From Cephalotus follicularis (lineage: Eukaryota; Streptophyta; Magnoliopsida; Oxalidales; Cephalotaceae), in contig BDDD01001471.1 in NCBI GenBank assembly GCA_001972305.1, positions 137,389-201,388 of the forward strand: a stretch of 64,000 nucleotides of DNA, in the 5' to 3' direction. The notes beneath the pieces are model-generated. The model worked only from the letters and a program-made list of their open reading frames with translations. It was not told the DNA's origin and did no database searches. Each line of letters starts with the position of its first letter. The stretch's first letter is position 1. The position numbers and the translations under genes are program-made. This document shows, in pieces, positions 33,397 to 43,906 of the stretch.

Positions 33397-34560
33397 ATGG
33401 ATCTTCGAAGAGGAAGAAGAGGAAGGCGTAGAGCAGATGAAGGTGTCAATGAACCGCCGGTACCTGGAAATGACCCGGCAGTGAATGAAGGAGTGAATAT
33501 ACCTCAAGCGCATGACGAGAGGAGTCACTTTGACTGCATGGCTGACCTCTTTCAGCAACAGATGCAAGCTAATGCGGCGAATATGGAACAGATTCGGCAA
33601 ATGTACGAGGCGAACCAGACTTATCATCACGCTCCCAACGCTTGTCATACCAGTGGATTTGGCCGAGATCTGGAGCGATTCATGATACAGAATCCTCAGA
33701 CTTTCAATGGTGAATTGAATGCTACTGTGGCTGAGCAGTGGATAAGAGACCTGGAGAAAATATTTGCTGTTTTGGAATGTACTGATGATCAGAAACTCAA
33801 TTTTGCTGTGTATCGCTTATGGGGCGAGGCTACTTACTGGTGGGAAAGGACTGAAGCAAAATGGGAAGCCCGTGGACTTGACAGGACTTGGGACAGATTC
33901 CAGTATGAGTTTCTGGAGGCTTATGTGCCACAGATAGAGCGTGACCGATGGGAGACAGAATTGATGGAGTTCCGTCAAGGAGACATGACGGTAGCTCAGT
34001 ACCAGACCAGATTTGTGGAGTTAGCAACACATACACCTTATCTGGTAAAGGGTGAATCACGGATGATCCGAAAGTTTCTAAAAGGCCTTCGACCTGACAT
34101 CAGATCTAAAATGTTGATGTTGCAACTGACCTCTTTTGTTGAAGTTGCTGAGAGGGCAATGATTCTTGAAGCAGATGCCAATGAAAGGAGAGCATAACGG
34201 TCTCGAACTAATCAATCTGGGGCCGCACAGTCACAGGGGTAGGGAAGTAATAATCCTGCTAAGTGAACAAAGTCTGACAACAGAGGTCAAGGAGGTTCTC
34301 GATGCAGTAATTCCCAATCAAGGACTCCTAGCCGAAACAGTCAACAGAATGCAAGAGGATGCACTTTTTGCGGTCGTCCGAATCATGATGAGACTGAATG
34401 CTGGAAGAAGATGGGAAAGTGCTTGATGTGTGGTTCACAGGATCCCATGATGAATAATTTCCCGATGATGAGGAATCAAGCAGGCGGCCAATAGGGAAGT
34501 GCTAGTGCTAGTGGTAGTGTTACGGCTGCTCAACCGCGAAAAGACACCGAAAAAGGGGTT
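33397..34560 (+). pseudogene. Gypsy gag, element 1
   Basis: Starts MDLRRGRRGRRRADEGVNEP, a basic leader. The gag domain follows: FQQQMQANAANMEQI (about residue 50), GFGRDLERFMIQNPQTFNGE (85), AEQWIRDLEKIFAVLECTDD, ATYWWERTEAKWE, then FRQGDMTVAQYQTRFVELA and FLKGLRPDIRSKM. The first stop is at 34195. The same frame continues through a Ser/Arg-rich segment and the zinc-knuckle region (CTFCGRPNHDETECW-like, about 34365-34410, in a shifted frame) and another stop near 34491. Gag forms the particle. The frame leads directly into the protease. Confidence 0.88.
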
Positions 34561-35249
34561 ATGAAAGGTAGGGTCTACACCTTATCTAGAGATGATGTGC
34601 CAGAATCTACTACTGTTGTGGGAGGTACTATTTACATATCTGGCATACTAGCTCATGTATTGATTGACCCTGGTGCGACACATTCATTCATTGCATCTGA
34701 ATGTACTCGAAATTTGTATGGTATTACATCTAGATTACCTTATGTACTGGAGGTGAGTACTCCTACGGGTACTAGTCTTCTATCTGATACTGTTATGAGA
34801 GATTGTGAGATCATGGTAGCTGGGATTCAGTTATCTGCAGACCTAATAGTGTTACCTATCCGGGATTTCGATGTAATCTTGGGAATGGACTGACTGTATG
34901 CTCATCATGCTTGTGTTGATTGCTACAATAAGATGATGACATTTTACCTTCAAGATGGGACTGAGTGCAAGTTTATCGGGGAGAAGAATGTTTCTGCTCC
35001 GATCATTTCATATACTCGAGCACAGAAGTATCTCAATCATGGATGCGAAGGCTATTTGGCGTATGTGATCGATCATACGAAAGGTACGCCTAGTATTGAA
35101 CAAGTGCCGGCTGTATGTGAATTTCCTGATCTGTTTCCAGATGAACTCACTTCGTTACCACCGGAGAGGGATATAGAGTTCAGTATTGAGTTGTTACCTG
35201 GAACTGCTCCTATATCCAGAGCACCGTACCGAATGGCTCCTGCCGAACT
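34561..35249 (+). pseudogene. Gypsy protease and linker, element 1
   Basis: Reads [20 protein letters not shown], then [16 protein letters not shown] with the catalytic Asp intact, and DFDVILGMD before a stop at 34891 in place of the Trp of MDWL. The linker follows: [20 protein letters not shown] and [17 protein letters not shown], ending at MAPAELK. At about 35249 the sequence jumps to the middle of RT, a deletion of about 220 bases with a frameshift. The protease would cut the Gag-Pol polyprotein. Confidence 0.88.
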
Positions 35250-35975
35250 GAAAAGCTTGACCTAAGAACAGGTTATCATCAGTTGAGGATCAGACAGGGT
35301 GATGTGGAGAAAACCGCATTTCGAACCAGATATGGGCACTATGAATTTTTGATACTGCCATTTGGTTTGACGAATACCCCTACAGACTTTATGTGCTTGA
35401 TGAACAGAGTGTTCCAACCCTATCTTGATCAGTTTGTTGTTATATTCTTAGATGACATCATGATCTACTCAAAGAGCATTGAGGAACAAATGCAACATTT
35501 GAGAATTATATTGCAGACACTGCGAAAGGAACAGCTATACGCCAAATTCAGCAAGTGCGAATTTTGGCTGGATCCTGTGACTTTCCTAGGTCACATTGTG
35601 TCAAGTGAAGGATTGTCAGTGGATCCTTTGAAAATTGAAAGTACTGTGGATTGGCCACAACCGAGGAACATTACGGAGGTTCGTAGTTTCTTGGGATTGG
35701 CTGTCTACTACCAGAGATTCATCAAAGGGTTTTCGAAGCTTGCTGCACCACTGACACAGTTGACTCAGAAGGAGTCCAGTTTTGTGTGGGATGACTCTTG
35801 TGAGGCAAGTTTCCAAGAGTTGAAGAGTCGGTTAATTTCGGCTCCAGTGTTGGCATTACCGGAGGCTAATGAGGGTTTCACTGTCTATATTGATGCTTCT
35901 GGGAAAGGATTGGGATACGTTCTTATGCAACATGGTAGGGTGATTGCATACGCATCAAGGAAGTTAAAGCCGTAA
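35250..35975 (+). pseudogene. Gypsy reverse transcriptase (N-terminus deleted), element 1
   Basis: After the deletion the frame enters at [20 protein letters not shown] sequence (35256), then reads [35 protein letters not shown] and [13 protein letters not shown], with the catalytic Asp pair intact near 35450. It continues [20 protein letters not shown] and [15 protein letters not shown], then the start of RNase [19 protein letters not shown], ending at a stop at 35973. The fingers of RT are missing, so this copy is inactive, but the palm is well preserved. Confidence 0.9.
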
Positions 35976-36379
35976 GAGAAAAATTATCCCGTACACGATC
36001 TTGAGTTGGCAGCCATAGTGTTTGCTTTGCAGAAATGGAGGCACTACCTTTATGGTGCGCAGTTTGAGATCTTTACTGACCATAAGAGTTTGAAGTATTT
36101 GTTTTCCCAGAAGGAACTCAATATGAGACAAAGACGATGGGTGGAGTTCTTTAATGACTACAACTGCAATATTCAATACCACCCGGGAAAGACGAATGTA
36201 GTAGCTAATACGCTGAGTCGCAAGGCAATGATTGCTGGAGTAATGGATTCACAGTGGAAGCTATTGGAAGAATTTCAGAGATGGAATCCGTTCATGGTTT
36301 CCCGTGGAGTTATAGTGGCAAGTTTGAGAGCACAACCGGAACTTCTGGAGCGTATTCTGACTGCTCAGTATAGAGTTGT
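35976..36379 (+). pseudogene. Gypsy RNase H and spacer, element 1
   Basis: Same frame as the RT after the stop at 35973: [20 protein letters not shown] with the RNase H Glu, [20 protein letters not shown] with its Asp, and [20 protein letters not shown]. The usual Asp of VADALS is Asn here. It ends ERILTAQY at about 36378. It then joins directly to the last codons of the chromodomain region, so the whole integrase (about 1.2 kb in related copies) is deleted. Confidence 0.88.
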
Positions 36380-36464
36380 GGCACTTTCACGGAGCGGAGG
36401 AAGCTACGTGGGAGCGTGAAGAAGAAATGAGGGAGACATTTTCCCACTTGTTCGGAATGTAATG
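36380..36464 (+). pseudogene. Chromodomain-like C-terminal tail, element 1
   Basis: Short remnant reading [19 protein letters not shown] and then SHLFGM in a different frame from the RNase H, matching the end of the intact tail at 56750-56832. It marks the downstream side of the integrase deletion. Confidence 0.8.
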
Positions 36465-36490
36465 TAAAGGCTAAATTCGAGGAATTTTCT

Positions 36491-36505
36491 TTAAGGAGGG
36501 GGGAA
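36491..36505 (+). other. Polypurine tract, element 1
   Basis: TTAAGGAGGGGGGAA immediately before the LTR start at 36506. Confidence 0.85.
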
Positions 36506-36649
36506 TGTAATAACCAAAAATTCTATTCGTGTACATTGTAATATTGATGAATAAAATCTGAACTTACTTGAATTTAATGTCCAATTATTATACGGTTGTG
36601 GTTGTTAGTTTATTTGAACATATGGACTTAAAATAACCAAAACAGCCAT

Positions 36650-36740
36650 CGACAGCCGACTGTCACAGGGGAACAATAGACTGTATGATGCGTGGTATGA
36701 CAGTCAACTGCCTGTTGAGGATAGTCGACTAGATCGGTAC
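36650..36740. repeat. Type B palindrome cluster I in middle LTR
   Basis: GCCGACTGTCAC, ACAATAGACTGTA, ACAGTCAACTGCC and ATAGTCGACTAG. Compared with the sister cluster at 29965-30065, several TCGA centres have become TAGA or TCAA here. Confidence 0.85.
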
Positions 36741-37789
36741 AGAACAGGTGTCTGTGCATGCCTGTGCGACTGAATCAAAAGGCATTGCATGAGTGACAGG
36801 TGTCATGCGTGATAGTAGCTACCAGAGCATGCAAAAATGGAGTGCTTGCATGTCTTCTATTCCTCCTGCAACCTGCAGACAGAAGATGGGAAAGAGAGAA
36901 AGTAAATGTAAGCAAAGTGCATGTGAGAGAGAAGGAAATGAGAGAAAACTGAGTTATGGGAATCTGGCGAATTCAAAGGTTCCTAAGACTTTATATCAGC
37001 TGTTGATTTGAGTGTAAGTGTTAGAAAACACTGAAGATTGAGGAGAATTGCTGAAATTGGTGAAAGCTTGCATTGAGGAATTGGAGAGCTTAAAGGAAGA
37101 GAATTGAAGCTTTGGAGTTCTTGGTAAGTCCTCAATTCGAACTCACTGCTAATGTGATGATAATGTAACTAGGAGGATTTTAAGATATCTTCTGTTAACA
37201 TGGTTAAGCTTGACAACTTCTAGATTTGAATTGGAATGGTAATGTAGGGGAGTAAGAAATATGGACATGAAGCTTTGAGAATTTTAACAACTCTAGTTCG
37301 AATTGTAGTTGATGTTAGTTGTCATGTTATAAACTTACTGATTCCCTTAAGTATACCTTCTGTTCACACGTTTAAGATCAAAGAATCTAGAATTGAATGA
37401 TATTTGACATAAGGTTCATAGAGATGTGGTAAAATGAATAATTTATGAAGCTAATGAACTAGTGATTAACTACTGTTGAAGTGGTATTTTCCATAAGAAA
37501 TTACTGAAGCTTACTGGTACTAATGAATGTGTCCGTAAACATGCATGCATAGATTGATTCTGCTGGAATTGAAAGGATTGTTTGGTGAAAGAACTTTGGA
37601 AACTCAAAGAGAAAGATCAACCCCAATTGATCTTGGGATAAGCAATTGAGGTAGGGGTAATGACATATTTTGGAAGATATGAGTATGCATGTCATGTATG
37701 TTTATTTTCTACTTGATTGCATGCACTGATTGAATTGTATTAGACTTTGGAATATACAAACCTGCAACTGCCTGCATTTCTGGGCAGAA

Positions 37790-37915
37790 GCAATAGACTG
37801 TTCTTCATGAAAGTCGACTACTCAACCCTATCCACTCGACTGTTAAGACAAAACAGTCGACTGCTCAATTAAAACAGCCGACTGTTCTTGAGAACAGCCG
37901 ACTGTCCTGGGTTAA
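37790..37915. repeat. Type B palindrome cluster II in middle LTR
   Basis: Six units, for example AAGTCGACTACTC, ACAGTCGACTGCTC, ACAGCCGACTGTTC and ACAGCCGACTGTCC. It begins about 1.28 kb into the LTR; the sister LTR at 29831 has lost this part. Confidence 0.85.
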
Positions 37916-38360
37916 AGTTCTTATATAGGACATGTTTGGCCTTAATTCAAATTGCTACTGTTTTGCTATTGTTTCTGTATATGCTACTGTTAATTAGTAT
38001 ATACTAGTGACTGTTATAAAACCTATTGATTCCATATTTACACAGATTGAACAAACTAAGTGCTATATGCACAATTCATGATAATAACTATCATTTTCAA
38101 ATGAAAGATTATTGCGAAAAGAACTACTGATTTTCCTCCTATGAGAGGTACCTTCTGTTTGTTTCCCAAACCGGAAACCGCTATTGAATTGATATCGTTT
38201 TCCTCCTAAGAAATGTACGATAAATGAATTGTTTATGTTTCTAAAGAAAACAACTTATATATTGCATATTATACATATATGTGATATTATTATTGAACTG
38301 AATTGATTGTCTATGTTATTGCCGTTAGTCAAGTGATGGCAGATGTCACTGACTACGGTG

Positions 38361-38715
38361 GGGATCATAGGTGCCAGGAGTGATGGAATAGGATATACCG
38401 AGTCTGGTGCCAAAATGGACAAAGGGTGTAAAGGGTGTAGAATAAAACTTAAACATACAATCATGGTAGCGGAATAACACCATATATAACAAAACAAGTC
38501 CATATTGACACGTCCACAGATCACATGGATCACCACAGCATCTACTGAATTGAATCGGTGTCACCATTGCAAACAATGGTGACACACAAGCATGGCAAGA
38601 AGAAGAGGGACCAAAGATTATACCAGTGGGTGAAGGCTCCTTCTTTCTTTGCCGCTACAAGCTTGAGTAGATTCCCTTTGATGTTCTCCAAGCCTTAGGA
38701 ACAACTGCGTGCGGA
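38361..38715. other. Foreign segment inside the middle LTR
   Basis: Between positions that align with other Gypsy LTRs lie about 350 bases with no match to them. They include GTGTCACCATTG and CAATGGTGACAC, a 12-base inverted repeat with an AAA-type centre (38561-38586). A stretch GGTGAAGGCTCCTTCTTTC resembles GGTGAAGACTC sequence in the Copia LTRs (24582, 47232). Probably a remnant of another LTR; I cannot define its ends. Confidence 0.4.
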
Positions 38716-38857
38716 TGACTTTTACTTTATAATCTGGCTTATGGAATGCTTCCGCTTATATTATTGAATTGTTAAATGAGAATGCTGGATTATATTTATT
38801 TATGATATCACCATATATGCTTGTCTTTATGGAATTGAAGGGCGGGGTGTGACAATG

Positions 38858-38869
38858 TGATATCAGAGC
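38858..38869 (+). other. Primer binding site, element 2
   Basis: TGATATCAGAGC, one mismatch (G to A) to the usual initiator-Met primer site. Confidence 0.75.
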
Positions 38870-38963
38870 ATATTCCATATATGCTAGCTGGGATAAGTTT
38901 CTCAAAAATTAATTGAATTGTTTCCCAATGATTATATCATTCCATATAGAAAACCAAATAAAC

Positions 38964-40080
38964 CTACGAAGAGGAAGAAGAGGAAGGCATAGAGCCAACG
39001 AAGGAGTCAATACACCACCGGTGCACGAACATGATCCCCAAAGAATGAAGGAGTGAATGTTCCCCTAGTGCATGACGAAAGGAGTAACTTTAACCGCATG
39101 GCTGACCTCTTTCAACAACAGATGCAAGCTAATGCGGCGAACATGGAACAGATTTGGCAAATGTACGAGGCTAACCGGGCCTATCATCAGGCTCCTGAAA
39201 CTTGTCATACCGATGGATTTGGCCAAGATCTGGAGCGGTTCATGAGACAGAATCCTCCGACATTCAATGGTGAGCTGAATGCTACCTTGGACAAGCAATG
39301 GATTAGAGACTTGGAGAAGATATTTGGTGCCTGGAGTGTACTGATGACCAGAAACTAAACTTTGCTATATACCACTTATGGGGCGAGGCTACCTATTGGT
39401 GGGAAAGGACTGAAGCAAAGTGGGTATCCCGTGGGCTTGACAGGACTTGGGAAATTTATGTGCCACAGATACAACATGACCGGAGGGAGGCCAAACTGAT
39501 GGAGTTACATCAAGGGGACATGACGGTAGCTCAGTACCAGACTAGATTTGTGGCGCTGGAGAGACATACGCCTTATCTTGTGGAGGGTGAATCACGGATG
39601 ATCCGAAGGTTCCTAAAAGTCCTTCGACCTGACATCAGATCTAAACTGTTGATGTTGCAGCTAACCTCTTTTGTAGATGTTGCTGAGAAGGCGACGATTC
39701 TAGAAGCAGATTCTAATGAAAGGAGAGTGGAACGGTCTCATACTAATCAATCGAGGGCCGCACAGTCACAGGGGCAGGGGAGTAATAATCCTGCTAAGTG
39801 AACAAAGTCTGACAACAAAGGTCAAGAAGGTTCTCGACGCAGAAATTCACGATCAAGGACCCCTAACCGAAACAGTCAACAGAATGCAGGTGGATGTACT
39901 TTTTGTGGTCATCAGAATCATGATGAGACTGAATACTGGAAAAAGATGGGGAAATGCTTGAGGTGTGGTTCACAAGAACATATGCTGAACAGTTGTCCAA
40001 TGATGAGGGATCAAGCACGTGACCAACAGGGAAGTGCTGGTGCAAGTGGTAGTGTTGCGGCTGCTCAACCGCGGAAGGAT
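38964..40080 (+). pseudogene. Gypsy gag, element 2
   Basis: The start codon equivalent is lost (AAATAAACC instead of an ATG near 38960). The frame reads RGRRGRHRANEGVN-like sequence, then from 39053 MNVPLVHDERSNFNRMADLF, FGQDLERFMRQNPPTFNGEL and WIRDLEKIF. A small deletion and frameshift follow near 39335. From 39460 it reads ELHQGDMTVAQYQTRFV-type sequence. Two zinc knuckles lie at 39893-40000: CTFCGHQNHDETEYW, whose last Cys is Tyr, and CLRCGSQEHMLNSC, intact. The segment between WVSRGLDRTW and YVPQIQHDR is shortened compared with the gag at 53209. Stops and shifts are present. Confidence 0.85.
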
Positions 40081-40213
40081 ACCGGGAAACGGATTGTGAA
40101 AGGTAGGGTCTACACCTTATCTAGAGATGATGTTCCAGAATCTACTACTGTTGTGGGAGGTACTATTTATATATATGGCATACTAGCTCATGTACTGATT
40201 GACCCTAGTGCGA
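40081..40213 (+). pseudogene. Gypsy protease start, element 2 (split)
   Basis: Reads [20 protein letters not shown], then [12 protein letters not shown], where the Gly after the catalytic Asp-Pro is Ser. It is then cut by an assembly gap and a nested solo LTR. It resumes at 41352 with [19 protein letters not shown] sequence. Confidence 0.85.
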
Positions 40214-40238
40214 NNNNNNNNNNNNNNNNNNNNNNNNN
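40214..40238. other. Assembly gap (25 N)
   Basis: A run of 25 undetermined bases within the protease, at or near the left end of the nested solo LTR. The real missing length is unknown; family comparison suggests that about half of the solo LTR is missing here. Confidence 0.95.
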
Positions 40239-41351
40239 CTTAATTAAAATATTAACTAAAAATTAACTTCAATTAACTTCCTCCACTCAGTCAGACGGAT
40301 ATACCGATCATGTCGATGGGAAAGTTAAATTAAATTGAGATGAATACAACAAAAAAAAAATACTTTAAGAGAGTGAGTTGAAATTCCTTACATAAAATAC
40401 CAACATAAAATATATTGACAAAGTGGTCAGAAATCCTTACTAACATAAAGTACTTTTTTAGAAGAAGACTAGGGATCCTTACCTTGCTTTATCTCCTTCT
40501 CTCTTTTCTCCACACTGAAGAAATTGCTATGCTGAAATCCCAACAAAATTCTCTTTTCTCCTCTTCCCTTCTTTCTCTCTTTCTCTCTTCCTTCTCTTCT
40601 TTCTCTTTCTCTCTTCCTTCTCTCAGTAAACACTCTCTCTCAATTTTTCTACTGATCTTTCTCACAATTTTTACTGCTATTTATAGGTAAAAACACCGCC
40701 TCCATTTTTGTCATTTTCTGCCTATTTTTACCGCGTCCATTCGTTGCTCGTGGTGCACAAAACGTCAAAAAAAGACTCAAAGCGTCGACGTTTTCTCTCT
40801 AAGCGTTGACGGTCACGGGCTTGACCTGAGCATTTTCACCTCTATCCTGACTAAAGCGCTGACGCTTTCTTACAAAGCGTCACCGCTTTAAGTCTTCGTC
40901 CAAGTCAACTGACACACTTGACTTTAAAGCGTAGACATTTATATTTAGAGCGTCGGCCGTTACCCAAAGCGTTGACTCTTTATCCATAAGCGTCGACGGT
41001 GTGAGGGCTTTGTCCAATTTACCTTTGCACTGGTTTAAAGCGCAGATAGAAGGGGTCTAAGCGGTGACCGTTACTACCCAAGCGTCGACGCTTTAAGTGG
41101 AGCTGTCGGCGCTTTAGACAGTTTTCCTTCTCATCACTTAGCCAATAAATATTTTCTTCCGGGGGCGCTGACCCCCAAACCCCTGCAAGCTGACCGGGCA
41201 GCGGGACCCCCCGTCCGCTCACCGGGGAGCGAAACCCCCGAACCGCCCGAGCGTAGGGTCATACTACGGGTCCCTTGAACTATTTGCCAATTTACACAAT
41301 AGCAAACATTTTCCATAATTAATATCTTACATGGAATTTTGGGTCCTTACA
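40239..41351 (-). mobile_element. Solo LTR (partial) nested in protease of element 2
   Basis: Its right end GGGTCCTTACA (41351) abuts protease sequence TTATG. It belongs to the family of 20604-22913: the GC-rich block with CCGTCCGCTCACCGGGGA (41160-41250) and the palindrome cluster are shared in order. The minus orientation is inferred from a TATA-like CTATAAATAG near 40690-40675 and pyrimidine-rich plus strand at 40480-40640. The left end is lost in the gap, so target copies cannot be compared. Confidence 0.8.
40770..41105. repeat. Type A palindrome cluster in solo LTR
   Basis: Aligns unit by unit with 22336-22680: for example AAAGCGCTGACGCTTT here is AAAGCGCTGGCGCTTT there, and AAAGCGTCACCGCTTT is AAAGCGTTGCCACTTT. 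Arms are kept better than centres. Confidence 0.85.
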
Positions 41352-41634
41352 TTATGTGTTGGAGGTGAGTACTCCTGCAGGTACTTGTCTTCTATCTGAC
41401 ACTATAATGAAAGGTTGTGAGATCGTGGTAGCTGGGATTCAGTTATCTGCTGATTTGATAGTGTCACCTATCCGGGATTTCGATGTAATATTGGGAATGG
41501 ACTGGCTATATGCTCATCATGCTTATGTTGATTGCTATAGCAAGATGATGACCTTTTACCTTCAAGATGGGACTGAGTGCAAGTTTATCGGGGAGAAGAA
41601 TGTTTCTGCTCCGATTATTTCACATACTCGAGCT
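41352..41634 (+). pseudogene. Gypsy protease end and linker, element 2
   Basis: Continues the protease after the nested [23 protein letters not shown], then [17 protein letters not shown] and [20 protein letters not shown]. It then jumps at about 41634 to the RNase H, deleting the rest of the linker and the whole RT (more than 800 bases relative to related copies). Confidence 0.85.
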
Positions 41635-42115
41635 TTATACTGATGCTTCTGGGAAAGGATTGGGATGTGTTCTCATGCAACATGGTAGGGTGATTGCATA
41701 CGCATCAAGGAAATTAAAGCCGTACGAGGAAAATTATCCCGTACACAATCTTAAGTTGGCAGCCATAGTGTTCGCTCAGCAGAAATGGAGGCACTACCTC
41801 TATGGAACTCAATTTGAGATCTTTACTGACCACAAAAGTTTAAATTATTTGTTTTCCCAGAAGGAGCTCAACATGAGACAGAGACGATGGGTGGAATTCT
41901 TTAATGACTACAACTGCAATATTCAATACCACCCGAGAAAGGCGAATGTAGTGGCTGATGCGCTGAGCCACAAGGCAATGATTACTGGAGCAATGGTTTC
42001 ACAGTGGATGCTATTGGAGGAATTTCAGAGATGGAATCCGTTCATGGTTTCCCGTGGAGTTGTTGTGGCAAGTCTAAAAGCACAACTGGAGCTTCTGGAA
42101 CGTATTCTGACTGCT
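41635..42115 (+). pseudogene. Gypsy RNase H, element 2
   Basis: Enters at [20 protein letters not shown] with the first Asp, then [19 protein letters not shown] with the Glu, [20 protein letters not shown] with the next Asp, and KANVVADALSHKAMI with the last Asp. All four usual catalytic positions are present. The frame is open from here to 42334. Confidence 0.88.
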
Positions 42116-42860
42116 CAGTACAGTGATTCTGAGTTATGGAGTATTCGTGAGAAACTTGACACTGATTCTGAGTTCTCCATTCATACTGATGGCATACTGA
42201 GGTTCCGAGGAAGGATATGTGTTCCGGATGACGAGAGCATCAGGAATAAACTACTGCTACAAGCTCACAAGTCAAAATACAGTGTTCACCCGGGAAGTTC
42301 CAAGATGTGGCATGACCTGAAAAAGAACTACTAGTGGAGTGGTATGAAAAGAGAGATTGCTGAATACGTAGAAAGATGTTTGACCTGTCAGAGAGTGAAG
42401 CCTGAACATCAGAAACCTGCTGTACTGCTGCAATCGCTACCAGTGGTTGAGTGGAAATGGGTGCATGTGACCATGGACTTCGTATCAGGATTGCCGAGGT
42501 CACGAAATTAGCATGAAGCAGTGTGGGTTGTAGTGGACAGACTCACTAAGTCTGCTCACTTCCTTCCGATGAACATGACGTATTCTATCGAGAAGATTGC
42601 TCGATTGTATATCCGGGAGATATTGAGACTTCATGGGGTGCTGGTCAGTATTGTTTGTGACCGAGATGCTAGATTTACTTCAAGGTTCTGGAAGAAGTTC
42701 CAATCAGCAATGGGAACAACCTTGAACTTTAGCACTGCATTCCACCCACAGACTGACGGATAGTCCGAGGGTACTATTCAGACTCTGGAGGATATGCTAC
42801 TGGCTTGCATGATTGATTTTGCTGGGAGTTGGGAGGATCATCTGGAACTGATTGAGTTCT
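42116..42860 (+). pseudogene. Gypsy integrase, element 2 (3'-truncated)
   Basis: Starts with the spacer SDSELWSIREKLDTDSEFSI. The zinc region follows: HKSKYSVHPGSSKMWHDL, a stop at 42332, then CLTCQRVKPEH. The core has WVVVDRLTKSAHFLPMNMTY, VSIVCDRDARFTSRFW (second Asp) and STAFHPQTDG, then a stop in place of Gln before [10 protein letters not shown] (catalytic Glu). It is cut after LELIEFS near 42860, where LTR sequence begins; the GPY/F-like and chromodomain parts and the polypurine tract are gone. It has the zinc region that the copy at 55780 lacks. Confidence 0.88.
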
Positions 42861-43475
42861 CCTCATCTTCGGAGTGAAGGGTGATAGATAGGTGGTGCAC
42901 AGTTGGTGCTAGGAGTTAGCGACATGTGACACCCAAACCACTGTACTGATTGATTGTACCCTTGTGCGGTATTCTTGGATTGTATAGTCAATGGCCACTT
43001 GTCATGGTTGCTTATACATTGGAATACTTAATTATGTTATTTTCAATATAAGATGTCATACATGTTGCATTTATATATTCCTTCTCATGGCATTATCTTC
43101 CTACTTAGCCAAGTGAGGACAACGACTAACCCCTACAATTTCAGATTAAGCAAGGGCGTTCAGAAAGTGCTACTGAAGCTTTTGAAGGCTTCTATATTCG
43201 GCGTAAGGTTGTTATTTTATGTTGTACTATATTTGTATTGAACGGTTCACACTCCGTTGTTGTTATCGTTGTACTTTCCTTGTGTAAAAGTTTATTGTTG
43301 GTTATGTATAAGCACGTAGTATGGGCTGCGTGCGGATGACTTTTACTTTATAATCCGGCTTATGGAATACTTCCACTTATATTATTGAATTGTTAAATGA
43401 GAATGCTGGATTATATTTATTTCTGATGTCACCATATATGCTTGTCCTTATGGAATTGAAGGGCGGGGTGTGACA
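42861..43475 (+). mobile_element. Gypsy LTR fragment (right end of the complex)
   Basis: The last 615 bases of an LTR, ending GGGCGGGGTGTGACA at 43475, followed by the target copy GGATG. The final 140 bases are nearly identical to 38716-38854. It is either the remnant of the 3' LTR of element 2 or the right part of the outer LTR that starts at 28698; target copies at 28693 and 43476 fit the latter. Confidence 0.75.
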
Positions 43476-43480
43476 GGATG
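43476..43480. repeat. Target duplication GGATG, right copy
   Basis: Pairs with 28693-28697. Copia integrase sequence resumes immediately after it. Confidence 0.92.
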
Positions 43481-43900
43481 TATACCGCCGCGTGCAGCGC
43501 ATAACCCCAGAATGATATAGGAAGATCCATGAAAGACATCATCGACCAGACCATGTTCATCAAAGTCCGATTCCTCCGTTCAGACACACCATTATGGTGT
43601 GGTGTTCTTGGAGGTTTCCACTGAGAGAGAATTTCGTTATCCCTCAGATAACCCTGGAATTCAGTAGATAGGTATTATCTACCTCGATCAGACCGGAGGA
43701 TCTTAATGGGTTTACCCATTTACTTTTAGTCTGACTTCTTTGAACCTCTTAAAGGCTTCAGACTTGTGTTTGATCAGAAACACATAACCATACCATGACA
43801 AGTCATCGGTGAAGGTGATGAAGTAGGGAAAACCTCCACTAGCATTGACCGACATAGGTCCGCAGACATCAGTGTTGACAAGAGCCAGTATGTCCACAGC
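43481..43900 (-). pseudogene. Copia integrase core (upstream part of split gene)
   Basis: On the minus strand from 43897: NTDVCGPMSVNASGGFPYFI with the first catalytic Asp, FTDDLSWYGYVFLIKHKSEA and then stops. Next come a PPRTPHHNGVSERRNRT-like segment with the catalytic Glu (about 43620-43560, shifted frames) and WGYALHAAVYI at the end. It continues at 28692 after the 14.8 kb insertion. The region of the second Asp (43700-43660) is badly eroded. Confidence 0.85.
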
Positions 43901-43906
43901 CTTTTC

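Larger units (their letters stand above)
36506..38854 (+). mobile_element. Middle LTR shared by two Gypsy internal regions
   Basis: 2349 bp, TGTAATAACC to GGGGTGTGACA. It has a polypurine tract on its left and a primer site plus gag on its right, so it closes element 1 and opens element 2. Its first kilobase matches the 5' LTR at 29831. Its last 140 bases instead match 43330-43475, so it is mosaic. Type B clusters are at 36650-36740 and 37790-37915. An extra segment lies at about 38361-38715. Confidence 0.85.

Noticed and set aside
28698..43475. A single large autonomous Gypsy element
   Set aside because: It holds two gag genes and three LTR regions, with different deletions in each internal part, so it is an array.
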